A stretch of 64,000 nt of DNA. Source: Ophthalmolycus amberensis (Eukaryota; Chordata; Actinopteri; Perciformes; Zoarcidae). The stretch is from positions 1,488,001 to 1,552,000 of the forward strand of contig JAFEUB010000795.1 of assembly GCA_024529925.1 (NCBI GenBank). Direction: 5' to 3'. Positions within the stretch are counted from its first letter, which is position 1. Every line of letters starts with the position of its first letter. Below are positions 12,365 to 26,423 of this stretch, piece after piece. The translations under genes and the position numbers were made by a program. Below the pieces are notes generated by a model. The model did no database searches, was not told the origin of the DNA, and was given only the letters and a program-made list of their open reading frames with translations.

Positions 12365-13684
12365 CTTAAACGCATTACATATGCTTTATTCTTTATATAT
12401 TTTTACACTGTACACTGCTGCTCACTCAGTAAACACTACATTACACAGCTATGTTAATAAATGTACAACAGTATTGGAAAACAAAAATATATATCTCCCA
12501 AGATGCTCATGTGTGGGTCGTACACAGACGAGTACAACACACTCATTCCAGACGTTGTTGGCACAGAAAAGAATTCCTTTACATATTAAATCTCTTGTTC
12601 TGCACAATAAAGTTCAAAGTACGTAACACAGTAGGGCCTGGCAAGACCTCAAGACATACCATATGTTTGTACGGGGTTGAATTTTCTGTTGTGGATATTG
12701 CATAGCAAGAAACCATGATGACAAAATCAGGAGCAGGAAAGAGCTGTCCTTTTTGTTCCTCACATGGGAAGCAGGAGATCATCCTTTATCACGACAAGTC
12801 AACACAGATCATCACACTGTTTTTAATCAGAGAAGAGGGATGTAGTGTAAGGGCTGGGGTCATGGTAGGGGAAAGGGCCGGTTGGAGGTATTTACATGAA
12901 GGCTTTCATTGTGATCCCACTTTGCACAGAAAGCTGAATCAAGCATCTCTCTGAGGACTTGTGTCTGGAACACAAGCCAAAGACGTGGGGTATTTTACTT
13001 CATCCAAATGAATATACGGTCCATCACTGAATACAGGGTTAAGCCACACAGTCTTATTAACGTGCAAAAAGGGTCAGGCTCTCTGCTGAGGGTATTCTCA
13101 GGGAAAAGGCCCAAATGTAACAGCCGTTTTATGTCGATGTATGAATCATTCTCCAAACCACAAACCCCCCCGTCATACACATACTTATAAAGCATACTTC
13201 TACATCATTTGCTTTAAGCTCTGCGTAATGACATTGGAATCCGAGTTGACAACAGAGCAAGCAACTCGACTGATTTAACAAAATAATACTGTTTTTCTCT
13301 GAAAATATCGTAACAGTTTTGATCCTCGCTTTCCCTTAAATATAGCCATTGTCAGCAGTTCACAAGAACAATGAAAATATTTAGCTTTCAGTAAAACATT
13401 ATAGCACAAGTAGGTCATGGTCAATAATGTGAAAATGATGGTTCATAATAGAAAACATATTTTTAACATCTAATGGCAACATCGTCGAGGATAAAAATAA
13501 CAACATATTTTGAAAGGCTCATCGCACTTAATATATGGCAAATGTAACAGTAGCTTTAATATAAGCCAGAAAATGTCCTTTGTTCAAGTCTTTTCCTGCA
13601 TATAAAAGGTTAAGTTATTCTTTTGAGTGGTCCCCACTGAAAACCGTCCTGCTCAGGTACAACTGGTGGGAAGTTGGTTTGCTT
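12365..13684 (-). other. dennd5a: Presumed 3' UTR of dennd5a
   Basis: Non-coding DNA following the dennd5a stop, ending near a minus-strand AATAAA at 12385-12390. This gives a 3' UTR of about 1.3 kb. Between about 11.75 and 12.36 kb lies a short intergenic stretch separating it from the sinhcaf-like promoter, partly made of an interspersed repeat copy (about 12110-12300). Confidence 0.4.
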
Positions 13685-16600
13685 TTAGATACCAACACCT
13701 TTGACAAGCGAAGCCTCCAGGGTGATGTTGAACTCCTGCAGAGTCTGCAGCACCCTAATTAGAGAGTTTACCAAAGAGCGGTCCTTCAGAAGAGCGACGT
13801 CTTCGTACATCTGATTGGTGATTGGACAGTCTGCGAGCAGAGCGATCCAGTGATGCAGCAAATGGTCCCTGAGAGAAGAGGACACATGTGAAGTCAACAC
13901 AACAGCTAAAAGGGTAACTTCGGTATTCTTCAACCTGGATCCTATATCCGTATGACGATTTCTGAAATTGGTCAGGTACAGAGCGAGAGGGTATACAGCA
14001 ACCGCTCACAAGCTGCAATGCTTGTTGTTTGACATTATGGAAAGAGTCTAGCCCTGTGGTGAGGTTGTCAGACACTAATAATAACAATCTGAGGCCGTCA
14101 GTGGCTAAAATAAGCACTTACAATGAACATAACATCACACTGATGCTGCGCATTTGCCGTCATTTTGCAGCTGCGGATTACAGCATTATTCCTTTATACT
14201 GAACCGTTGTTTTATTTGTCCAACCAACACTTAAGAAAATATTATATGAAATAGAGAAAAGCTGCAAAGTTTGGCTTTTTCTTCTTGAGAAGTGACATCA
14301 ACAATTCATTTATTATGAAAATTACTGGCAATTCATTTTCTAAAAAAGGACAAAAACACTGCATTGCTACGCACTCAATGCACAGAAACATCCACTCTTC
14401 AGCAGGAAGGAAGAGCTAAAGGAAAAGTTTGCTGAGGAGGGGAACGTCACTCCGCAGCCTAAATACGACACAAGTTTCACTCTGAAGACTGAACTTCTAT
14501 TAACAAATGTTTAAAATGTTCATTGGGAGATTAATGAGTGCTGCCGGCCTACCTTGCACCCAGACAGACGAGCATCTGGAACTTCCCGTCCTTGCCGATG
14601 TTTCTGGACGTGTTGTTGATGGCGCGCGCGAAGCGGCAGAAGTGGCGTACTCTGGTTTGCCAGTTTTCATCTGGAGTCGCCTCCCGCTGCTCTGCACTTT
14701 CAAAGTATACTTGTGACTTTTCTGTTAAAGCAAAAAATTAATAAATCATAAGGACAAATCAGTTAACAATTGATTACACAGTAATATGAAGGTCTGTTTG
14801 AAGGAATACTTGAGTGTTTACATTTAGATTTTGGGTGGAATATTACTTTAAGGTCTAAGGAGTTAAGTAATATAAGGGAGTGATGATATTAAGTTTTTAC
14901 CCAAGAAGTCCCAGATGAAGACATTTTTAAAGAGTCGGGGTGATTTGAAACCATGCAGGAAAACCTGCTCCAGAGCACAGACGAGGCCGTACTCCCCACA
15001 AAGGAGGAGGGTCAGACTGCCTCTCTATGGAGAGCAAAAACAACAAGAAATGCATGCAGTTAAAACTGATTATGAGGTGGATTTCTCCCAGTGACAATTA
15101 AAAAGAGCACTTTCTAGATACAGTTCTTAATAGCTTCTCAGATCCAGTTATGTGCATTGAAATAACTACTTTAATGGACGAATGGATTAATAACAGCCTC
15201 CCTCCATTGTCAGTACTGTGAAGAGGTGGAGTAAAGTGTGAAGGGAATTTCCCTGTAAAAATCCTTTGTACGTTGACTATGCAAGGAATGACTTGTAAAA
15301 CCTATAATCTACAGATAGGGTACAATAGGCATCTCCTTTGAATTATAATAACCGCACAGTGTGCCTTAATAGGTCATAATTACCAGTGTTGGTACTTCAT
15401 ATTAGCGCCTTTATGACAGAAAAAAAAGATCTAGACGAGAATTGTTTTGATCAAGTACATTAAATATATAAACCAACTAAATGTTGTCTGTAATGTGTTT
15501 TATGAAGATCCTGATGAAGGCCACAAGCTGAAACACGGTGGTCTAAACAGTAGGGTTGTTCTATATGACCTCTTCAGACGCACCTGAGAAGTAGGTGAAG
15601 TTATGCCAGAAACCCTCAGTCTGCTTTTACAACTTCTATATTCCAGCAAGAATTCTCCTATGATATGCTTTAACAATGTGAACTACACCACACAGCCCTC
15701 AGTTACTGAGAGGCTTGGGGACCAGCGGAGCAGAAAGCTGCGGTTCATTATTTGTGATGAATAATAGAACTACATGTTGGGGCCTGTCTAGACTGCCGTC
15801 TCTCACCTCCTTCTCTGGCTTGTGGAAGTGCTTCACGATCCCATTGATGGCCTCTCCCACTCCCTCCTGGATCTGACCTGTGTTTAACTCTGGATGAGGA
15901 GGACAAAAAGCAAACAAAGATGCTGTGAGACAATAATTTCAAGCATCAGTGAGCAGGAACAAGTGGATACACTGTTATGTGCTATGCTTCTAAGATTGAG
16001 CTGCATCTCAAATCTCTCAGCTAGTATAAAACAAACAGCACTATCATTAGGAGTTATAGTGACTTGTGGTTGTGAAGTTGAGTAACTTACTTGGTCTGCT
16101 GTTTGGCGAAATGGTCACAAACCTCCTCATCATCCCGGGTGACTGCTGCATCGGGGGTGTGCGGCACATCCTTTCATCATTCTCCGTGCTGGGGGTCATC
16201 AGCTCTCCCACCAGGATCCTCTCCAAACTGCCGTCATCCACGCCCTTCCCCAACCACCGGCCACACGGAAACCTGCACGACACATTTTGTTCATCCTTTT
16301 TGAGAATGGTGCGGTCAAAACAGTATTACAGGAGGTGAATTCCTCTCCAAAGAGACGCTTACTTGTAAGTGTGCCCCGTGATCTCGTTTCGGACCACAAC
16401 ACACTCCACGAGCCACTTTGCGTAGAGCCCCGTGTTATCGTGACCCATCTGCACGGTGGTGAGCTTTCCCAGGTTCTGGCACTGAGAGAGTGAGAGAGCG
16501 AGAGAAGCATGGTGATGTCAAACACTCGAACAAGACATCTTATTCACAAACAGAAGACATTAGATCACTTTCAGTTTTACCCGAAAAGAGTGGTTTAGAT

Positions 16601-19600
16601 AAGCGGTTTAAACAGTTGGCTTGTTAACTAGGCTGATCTCTTAACCACTCATGTGTCTGGCTTAGTTGGACTTCATAATAGTAATATTGCTATGTTTCCT
16701 GATTGTATCAGTAATTATGGGGAATGCACTGTTATAATAACAAATAGAAATGAGGACTAAAACAAAAAAAAGTTGCGGTAAAGTGGAGTTATCTTTTGTC
16801 TAGGAAATAGCACAAACCTCAAAAGTGATCTCCAGAGTATTTCTGGGGACCTGCAGGACTCCGGTCTCTGCCAGCTCACCAGAAACACACACCCAAGGGT
16901 TGGCTGTGAACATGGAGCCCCCCAGCTTCTTACTGGAAACCACCACTACGTGGTAGGGGATCACTGGGAGACAGAGAGGAGAGACATGTCTTCAGAGAAA
17001 CTGGTAGTTTATTAACAGCGTTGTCGTGTCGTTTGGCATCAAAATAGCACTCACTGATGGTCGTAAAGACGTTGGTGAAACAGAAGTAATCCACAGCATT
17101 AAAGGACAGGAGGTGGTAGAGAAACTGCTCCTTCTCATCATCACAGCGGAGGAAGGCGTATCGCTTGTACAGTTTTCTGAAAAAGAAGATTGTTTGATAA
17201 AAGTGTAAAAATAAATAATACTTGGAAACACACCATATGATTTTCATCATTTTTTTAAATAGTAAAGTTCTTCAACACTATCGGCATCATGACAGATGAT
17301 AAATATAAATGGATAACAAATACTCTGTTATAAAGTAGAACAAGTTACATTTAAGGTCACAAAGGCAGACAGAAAGCCCCCTGACCCAGTTCACCAGTCG
17401 GATATCAATTATGAAGGAAAAGCTGTGAATTATTTACGCTTGCGGTGGACTACACTACGATGCTTTGCAATTTCAAAAGAGTTAATGTATTATAGATGGG
17501 TAGATCACACGTCATCTTCATTTCATACGAGACAGACATTCCTCCACAATCACAGAAAGAAGGTCAGGATAAGAAAATACAAGAGGCGGGAAAAGATACT
17601 CGGCGATCTTGTAAATGTCGTAGTAAAACTTGTTGTGGTGAACTGATCCTCAAACTTTAACTGACGGCGGAGTTTGACTTTTGTTTTGCTCACTTTGTAA
17701 GCTCGTGCTCTGAAAGCAGCTGCTTCAGGTGTCTGGAGAGAAGCTTCTTTTCCATAGAGAGGCGAACCCAGGCTCTGGCTTTGCCCACATCTGTCTTGAT
17801 CTCACTGATGTTCTGGATGTGTCTGCAGATAAAAAGACAGATCGAGAGGTCAGACAAAGTTCGGCGATCATACGTAAACATAAAAGTAAAGATCATTTTT
17901 ATCATGAGAAAATTACATTAAGATACAGCTAGTGCCCAGTACGTCTGATTCACCGCAATACGTTTAATAATGAAAACAATGGGCCAATGAACGTCTTAAA
18001 ATGCAGAATTTAGCCAGATAATAAAGAGTGCGGTTGATGCACATATTCATGCAGTTTATGGTTTAGTTCTGACAAGAGCATGAACGCTAATTTCCGTACC
18101 AGTACATCAATCAAGTACTTTTATTGAGGTTGTTGTTTCATTTATTCTCTCAGTGGAGCCACCATGGTCTTATGAATACATTTACACAATATAATACACA
18201 AGACTGTGGTCTAAACTGTTGACGAGCAAATGTTCAGGGGTGCCATCTACAATTTATTTTATTCAATTAACAAAAAAAAAAAAGTCTATAAAATTTCATA
18301 AAATAGTGAAAAGTTACAGTTATAGATATACTAATAGTTTTCAGAAGCCAAAGTGACGTCATGATATTGTTTGTTTTGTCGGAACAGTCCAAAAATATAA
18401 ACCAAAATAAAGTAAATTTTTGATCAAATAAAACAGAGGAAAAAAAATTGCAATTAGTGTATATTTGGTACGTTTGATTGATAAATCACAAATAATCAAC
18501 TAATGAATTGATAAAGAAATAATTTCAGCACTACAAACGTTATTGAAAAACTCTGACTTGTAGATAAATGATGTATCCGTAGTCAAATAAACCTCTCAGT
18601 GTGCCTCTGTAGAGGCATTTATACCCACAGACATCGTCCCATGTCACCGCTCCCAGTCGAGCCTCTGATGTCCAGACACATTACCTTCCACTCCACCTGT
18701 GCCATAAGCTTCGTCTGCTAAGAGCTCTTCATGTCTCCTCCTCTACCTTCCATCCCCCTCAGTCTCCACCCTCACAAAACTAACCCACTTTTCTGTCTGC
18801 TCGTTATCTACATGGCAACAGAGGAAAACATCTACTATGTGCACTGTTATCGTTACGTCTTACCTAGAAAACACACGGGGCAACGCAGATGAGAGGCCGT
18901 CATCTCCGATGAACATAAAAATAATATGAACTCATCATTTACAGTTACACATATTTTACTGCCTTTGAAGACACCGTTGACAATATGATCAATTATTAAA
19001 ACTCATTAAGGGAAGCTGGTGGTTGCTTCTGTGACGGAGTGTGTTTACGATCGCGGCGTTTACACGAGTGTGGAGGAGGGTCGATCTTCAGAGCAGAGAG
19101 GAGTGGTTGTGCCCTGAGCTGACGACCCCTCCTCTATTTCTCAGTCAGACTGGTGGGGGGGGGGGGGAGGTCTGGTAATTAGGCTGGAAGTAACGTGTTG
19201 TTACACAGACTCACTCGGCCCCTCCTTCCAGCAACACAAGCCCCGACTCCTCAACTAGGTACCGTAGATAACATGACACCACACACACACACACGAGCTG
19301 CTGGAGCTCTCAGGGTAGTTTAAAGGCAGTGTGTTTTATGAATGTAAAATATAGTAGCGTAGACAATTTGGAGAAAACTGGGGCACCAGGTTGGCCTAGG
19401 GGTCTGGGATGGTGGATTGGTGTAATTGGTCGGTTCACGTCTGGCTGGGGACTTTTGCTGCACGTCATCCTCTCTCTCTCGCTTTCCCCTCATTTCAAAC
19501 TCTCATTGTCTATTATCTCATAAAGACCAAAAGTGACCAAATAATACAAGAAAAGAAAAGGGGACAGAGGTTGTTTTTTTTAACATAATGGCACCACTAG

Positions 19601-22600
19601 TATAGACAGAAATAATATTATGATAATATTATATATTAATATTATTATAAATCAAGCTCATAATGCATATTGCAAGACATCGGCCAAAGCAGAAATTTCA
19701 GGAAAAGCAATATCCAGATATTAGTGTGATGATGTAATATTTTAAAAGTCGGTACTATCTTGTATAATATGTTTCTGGAATACCAGTGGTCTTGAATGTT
19801 AGTCACTAATATTAATGTTGTGGCAGTTTAAATTTTTCCTGTTACTGAGATGACCTACGTTATTGTAATTGATCTCTCAGGGAAAGCAGACTTCTCCAGT
19901 GGCGTTACTGGCTTCTGAAGATACATTCTGTATAAGACTTACTTACATTACTACATGCAGTTTAACTAAGTCAATACACATCTGGAAAACAGAAAAAAAG
20001 TGCCATTGCAACTAATAAACTGTGAAGCATCACCTTTAACTAGTAATACTTTGAGAGCTATGAAGGAACCCTTGTTTGTCTGGGACGTGAGATCTCAATC
20101 AGGCTTTTGTCACTGAACCAAAACAGACAAACATTGACCGAAATTTAAATTTGTTTGCTTCTGAATTGCCTCCTCTGTATGTGTGGAGTAACTTAATGCA
20201 ACCAATGATAGAACAGTTGGTTTTATACCTGATTTAAATTATGATTAATTTGACCCGTTGAAAATCCTTTGATCCATAGACTCCACTATCACTCATAGAC
20301 ATAGAAACATAGAAAAGTCCATGAAGTTCTTGTTTGACAGTTAACCACACGGGGGCAGCCTTAGTCCAACTTACTTTACTCTGACGTTGCCCATCAGCTA
20401 ATGCATTAATGCATTTGCAAATCAGTTTTGAGACCACTGGATGAAATCAGGCGGGACTTCATCCATCATCATTTATCAAGTATCTCATTAGTTCACATCC
20501 AAATAACCCGTAGTCCTCCTCACCTCATGTCCTGTATCAGGGAGACTTTAAGAGGCGGCATTGCTGATCCACCACCATCAGATTTGCGTCTTTCTGCGTC
20601 ATGAATGAAACCTGGTGTGGAAAGAAAAAAAAAAGGCTGTGTAATTGCAGTCAGTTATTTGTCGATTAATTTTGTTCATTGGGTGATTTCAGCCTCTACC
20701 TGGAGGTCCCAAACAACCTGGAGTTGCATTTTTCTTCTCTTTGCTCTCCTGATAGTGCAGCAGGTGGGACCACAAGGCAGATTTACCCTAAAAACATTTA
20801 TTAAGTGTCATTAATTGCACTGAGAAAAAAAACACTGTAGTTCCATCAATCGTGAGAAATGGCGACTCCGTTGATGTTGTTCTTCCTGACCTGTTTGACC
20901 TGCAGCCCGTGGCTCCAGATCCTCTCCAGGAGGTCACAGAGGCTCGCAATCAGAGTGTTCTCTTCAACACCGGTGATGCTGACCTCTCCGTGACCCAGCT
21001 CCACGGCCTCCCGGCCCATCTTCTCAACCAGCATACGCTTGGTCTGCAGGGAGAGACACACACACACAAACACACACACACACACACACTGTGGTTACTC
21101 AAACTAATAATATTGGATTTTTCTTTGCCAACTTCAGACTGATATTTATTTTCATGCAGTAGGAAAAATAACTCAAGTGAATCAATCTGTTATCCTTTGT
21201 GATTACATCATGTTCTGCGTACTGTTAACAAAATACTGAAATGATAAAAAGATGAAATTCTCTGCTAACTTCATTGCACTGCAGTACTCATTCTGAACTG
21301 CTTATCAACTGAAACACTGCATCAGATATCACAGCAAAAAGAGCAAAGCTAATCCACTAACCACAGCTCAGTCGGTCACACACAAACCTTGTTCCTGCAC
21401 TCCTTCAGCAGTCCTTCAACAAATTTCCAGTTGGTCTGAGCGATGACAGAAGGTGACAGGTTGGACAACTTGGGCTGTCTGATGGTTGTGCCCAGGTTCC
21501 TGGCTTCCTGGATGTACTTCTAGTGAAAGACAAGAGAGTTAAGTCAGCTAACCACAAGAGGAAACAGAGATGCACTCTGTCAGAGAAATCACCTCAGCTT
21601 ACTGGTGGACTCACGTCACTAGTGACGGTTACTACAGAGGAACCTGGATTACTAGAATAACTAAAGTCTATATGTTGAATACAGCCAATTACAATAAAAG
21701 TATTAAGGTCTGAAACAAAACATGTTAATAATCTGGAAATAAATGTAAAAAATATATCGTAGTTCCTTTAATTAGGTTGGCATCATTTCATTTTGATGAG
21801 TTCCCAAACATGACATGCTCTAGAAAGTGACATGGATCATCAGATAAAGCTCAGCTGGTGGTGGTGAAGGAAGCAGAGGGAGGTAAAGATCACATGGAGG
21901 GACAGGTTTGTGTGGCCCCAGTGTGACAGCTAGAGGCCTCACAAACAACCAACACATACCACATCCACAGTCACCGACTTTAGACAGGGCTTGAAGGACT
22001 GCGAGCGCCAGTAGTAGTCAAGAAACAGCAGGAGCTGCAGCTCCGGAAACAAACACTCTACATGCTGAGAGTAACGTGAGCGTGAGCGCAAGAGAGGCAG
22101 AGAAAGGAGAAAGTGACCAGAAGTGTGAGAGGGGAGGTGGGAGAGCAGACAAGATGGTGAGAGCGAAGTCAAAATAAAGCAAACATGTCATGCAAAATGA
22201 ACAAAGACAACAGAGCTGAGGCAGCCAATCCGTATGAATACGAGCTAAGAAGAGCGAACACTGTGGGGACCCCTCACCTCTCTCTGGTCGTTGTCTAAAT
22301 AAAGGTGCTCAGCGTGCTGCTTCTGACGATCCCTCTTCCTCCACTGGGCCGGAGCGCTCCTCTTGGTCCACCTGTGACGTCAAGCTCACATGTTAATATA
22401 GTTCATTTTAAATATATAACTTTTTTTTGATGAGACAGTGATGTGAAATATTCACTTGTTGCTGATGGGCCCAGTGGAGAGCACGTCAGACTGCAGTCGG
22501 GGGAAGAAGCCCTGCTCGTAGCGTCCCTGACCGATCTTCATGTCCAGCAGGTGGGGGTGCAGGGCGGTGTGGTCGATCTTTATAACTCTCACCTCGATGG

Positions 22601-25600
22601 CTTTCTCTGAGGACGAGATGTGATTACAGGATGCTCATCTTGTTAATTTAACCAAATCATAGTGCTTTCATTCTCAAGACGTAAGTGATTAAGAGTCCGC
22701 GGGACAACAACATGTCGGTTTTGGGACAAAATCTGAATAATAAGTTAAAATTCATGAGATCCTCTGGTAATGAATTCCGCACGTTGTCTAGTCATCTACT
22801 CAAACAATTAATAATTTAGGATTGGAGAGGGAAGCTTTCTTTTTAAGGAGAATTATCAGGGAACCAAATAACTAAAATGTCCCACAGTCAGAAACCAAGT
22901 AATTGTCCTTTTTCATCTTCTCACCAATCATTCAAATAAGATTCTCATATGTTCTGCAGCTAATTGTGTTAAGAAACCAGGATAACTATGATGAAGAATC
23001 TCTCATTTCTCTTTTACGACTGGCAACAGAAGAAAGAGAACAACTTTAAATAGAAAAAGACATTTCCTCCCAAACACCCACAGAACCAAAAGAAGAACTA
23101 GAAAAAGCATTTCCTGCTGAAAATGCGTTGGAATGCTGAAAACTGAAATTAATCGCAAAAACATTGCTGAAAATAGATATCCAATTCAAAAACAAAATTG
23201 CAAAAAGCTTAATAATTCAAAAAGTTTAAAGATTACAGATATGAAAGTCATACCACACCTCTCCTGAAAGAGCTGAACATTTTGATATTTGAACAGTTTC
23301 TGTGGCTTAAAAAAAATCATCAGTGGTGATATTTGTAGTAGTATAAGTTGTAGTACAAGTATTATTAGTAGAAGTATTAGTAGCATTAGAATAAGTACTA
23401 GTAGTAGTAGTAGTGATATTTGTAGTAGTAGTAGAAGTTGTAGTTGTGGTAGAAGTATTATTAGTAGTAGAAGTATTAGTAATTAGAAGAAGTAGTAGAA
23501 GACGTAGTATCAGTAGTCATAGTAATAGCTGTAGTATTGGTCGTAGTATTTAATATCACAGTAGTAGTAGTAGTAGTACTAGTAATGGCAGTAGAAGATG
23601 TAGCAGCAGTCGTACTAATAGCTGTAGTAGTATTACTACTTTTAGTAGCATGAATAGCAGTAGTAGTAGTAGCAGTTGTCGTAGTAGTGGTAGTAATAGC
23701 AGTAGTGGTAGTAATAATATTGATGTAGCAGTAATAGCAGTAGCAGTAGTAGTAATAGTAGCAACAGCAAAAGTTATAGTAGAAGTAGTAGTAGCAGTAG
23801 TAGTAATACTATATTAGCAGCAGCAGTAGTAGTTGTCGCAGTATTCGTAAGAGCATTCATTTTTTTAACAAAAAAGCCAAATTTTGAGCTTGTTTAAATA
23901 CAGTTAATCCATGGGGCTTTTATTTTGAAAGGGTGGGGCTGGGTGGGGGGGAAAGGGGGAGAGGAGACATAATCATAATGTCTGACACACATAAACAGAG
24001 GTTATTAAATGCCTGGCTTCATCACAAGCATTTCAATTAGAATTCACTCTCTGGGGCTTTTATTTTGAAATGGGGTGTGGGGTGTGGGGGAGAAGGGGAG
24101 AGGAGACAGAATCATAATGTTAGATAAACACAAACCGGTTATTAAATGACAGGCTCATCACAAGCATTTCAGTTAGGATTCATTCTGTGGGGCTTTTATT
24201 TTAAAATGGCGTGTGTGTGTGTGGGGGGGGGGGGTGGAGGAGGGGGGAAAGATATAGAAATGGGGTACCGTGTTCTGTGGAAGATGTTTTTGAAGCAAAA
24301 TTTAACATTGGTCTCTATGGAGCAGAAAGTTGGTTTTCCTCTCAATTAACGGCTTCTGTGTCAAATGTGTAAATCTGTGGGATTCCACAGTAATTTTTCT
24401 ACGACAAGGACAAGATTAGCTACTTCTACATCCAGAAATTATGCATGAAGAGTGAAGATTGTGGACACAGTGGCAAAACACAAATGTTTTTTTCACAAGA
24501 ATCTCAAGCTGCTCTTCACTCTAGCGGTGACATCACGCACTCTAAGCTGTGCAATACACACCCATTATAAAGTCAGAAAAGGGCTGAAAAATCATAAAAG
24601 TTAAATTGCTGCAGTTCAAAAAGTTTAAAAGATATCGGAAAGCTGAATTACGCGGCAACATTTTAAAGTTGAAATGGTGTCTGTAGCTGAAAGTATGAGG
24701 AAGTTGAAGGATTTGAAAGTTGAAGAAGTTTAAGAGGATTTGAAAATCTTCTCCATAGAAACCCATTCAAAAAAAAGTTGCAAAAAGCTTAATAATTCAA
24801 AAAGTTTAAAGGTTAGAAATAGAAAAAGTCATAGCAGAGATGAGCTGAAGGAGCTGAACATTTTGATAGTTGAACGGTTTCTGTAGCTTAAAAAAATGAA
24901 GAAGAAGAAGAGTTTCAAAAAAAGGGGGACGGAAGAAATAGTGGAATAAAGAAACAGGATAACAATAGTTGGAATGCTTAACAGCATTCCAACAATAAAG
25001 GCTCAGATTAGAAGCTTTCTTTAAACACACCCATGTATGCAGCTGTAGACAGTGATTTTCTGATGCCTGATTAACAACCCACCCCCGCATGAGTCATGTT
25101 AACAAAAGCACCCATGAGTTTAGAGAAATACAATAGAACCTAAATAGATAAATAAGAAAATGTACAAAACATTGATGCGGAAATAAAACACATTTGTCCA
25201 AACTAGTATAACGCACCGTTAAAGTGTGTTCTGAGTTCAAGTGAAAAGCTTCTATTCAGACAACGTAATGCATTGCACAGACACTCAGAGAGCTGCCTCC
25301 CGGAGACGTTTGAGGTAAAAAGAAGCAAATATTACGAAAGTGAGTCGCGTCATTCCCGAGCCCAATGGCATGAGGTCCAGGAGCGACAGAATCAGATTTT
25401 TCATAACTCTATGTAAGCAGGATGTCTGCAAACAAGATGGGGATAACCAGTCAGTTTACTTAAGAGAGCAAATCACCTTCAAATTAACTTATGACCACAC
25501 TCAAATTAAAGGGGTTTTAAGGTCTTCTTTAATTACGTTCACAAAACTTTAAATTTGAACAGTTTTGGCTTCACATAGGGTCATAATTAAACATTACATA

Positions 25601-26388
25601 GGCTTCTTCTTTGTTTTACTGTCTCAAGTTACGATACTAAGGTGACAGTATTCATTTTCAAACTAGAACCTGTGGCTCCATCAGTGCAAACCAATCACAG
25701 AGTGTTCCTCAGGTTAAGAAGTGTTGAGGCTTTTAAAGCATCAAAATATTCTCAAAGTCTTTTGTTATTTCTCTGTAATCCACAAAACATTCAAGGATTT
25801 TTAAAGCGGATCTTTTTCCTTACCTGCTTCTTCGATGTTTGTGCATTTCTGGTACATCGAGGTGCGCAGTGTGGGCGTGCGGACGTTCAGCATGCGAATC
25901 TTATCCACACGGGAGTCAAACACCCTCAGCGTGTGCTCCTTCTCCTCGTCATCATGACAGAGGATCTTACTATCGATGAAGGAGGCAAACATCTGCGTCT
26001 CCAAGAAACGTGACAGGAAGGGCAGGTAGGGCTCTGGCTGGTCAGACAGGAAGGAGGCCTACACACACAAATTAAAAGGGTGGAATCTAATGTCATATGG
26101 AGAAATAATACCCTCCACTATACTATTAACAAACTACATATAGCACTTTACCTTGTCAAAGTTCTGCATCTGGTCTCGATTGGTGAACCAGGACTCTTTG
26201 TCCTGGTTCGGCTGGATCACAAACGCCTCGTAGTCGGCAAACATCTGGGTGAATCGGTTGGCGAAGACCTCGCGCACGTGGATGTTGCTCTGGTGCATCT
26301 TTAGCTCTTCTTCATCACACTGAACCCGCAGGTCCTTATTGCTGCTGGCATCCTCCCTCACCTCCAGCTGATGTGCATGAGCATCCAT

Positions 26389-26423
<35 letters not shown>

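Noticed and set aside
24968..24993. Hairpin considered as a transcription terminator or tRNA-like structure
   Set aside because: This is intronic vertebrate DNA; the hairpin ends a dispersed repeat copy, so it is better explained as an element terminus.
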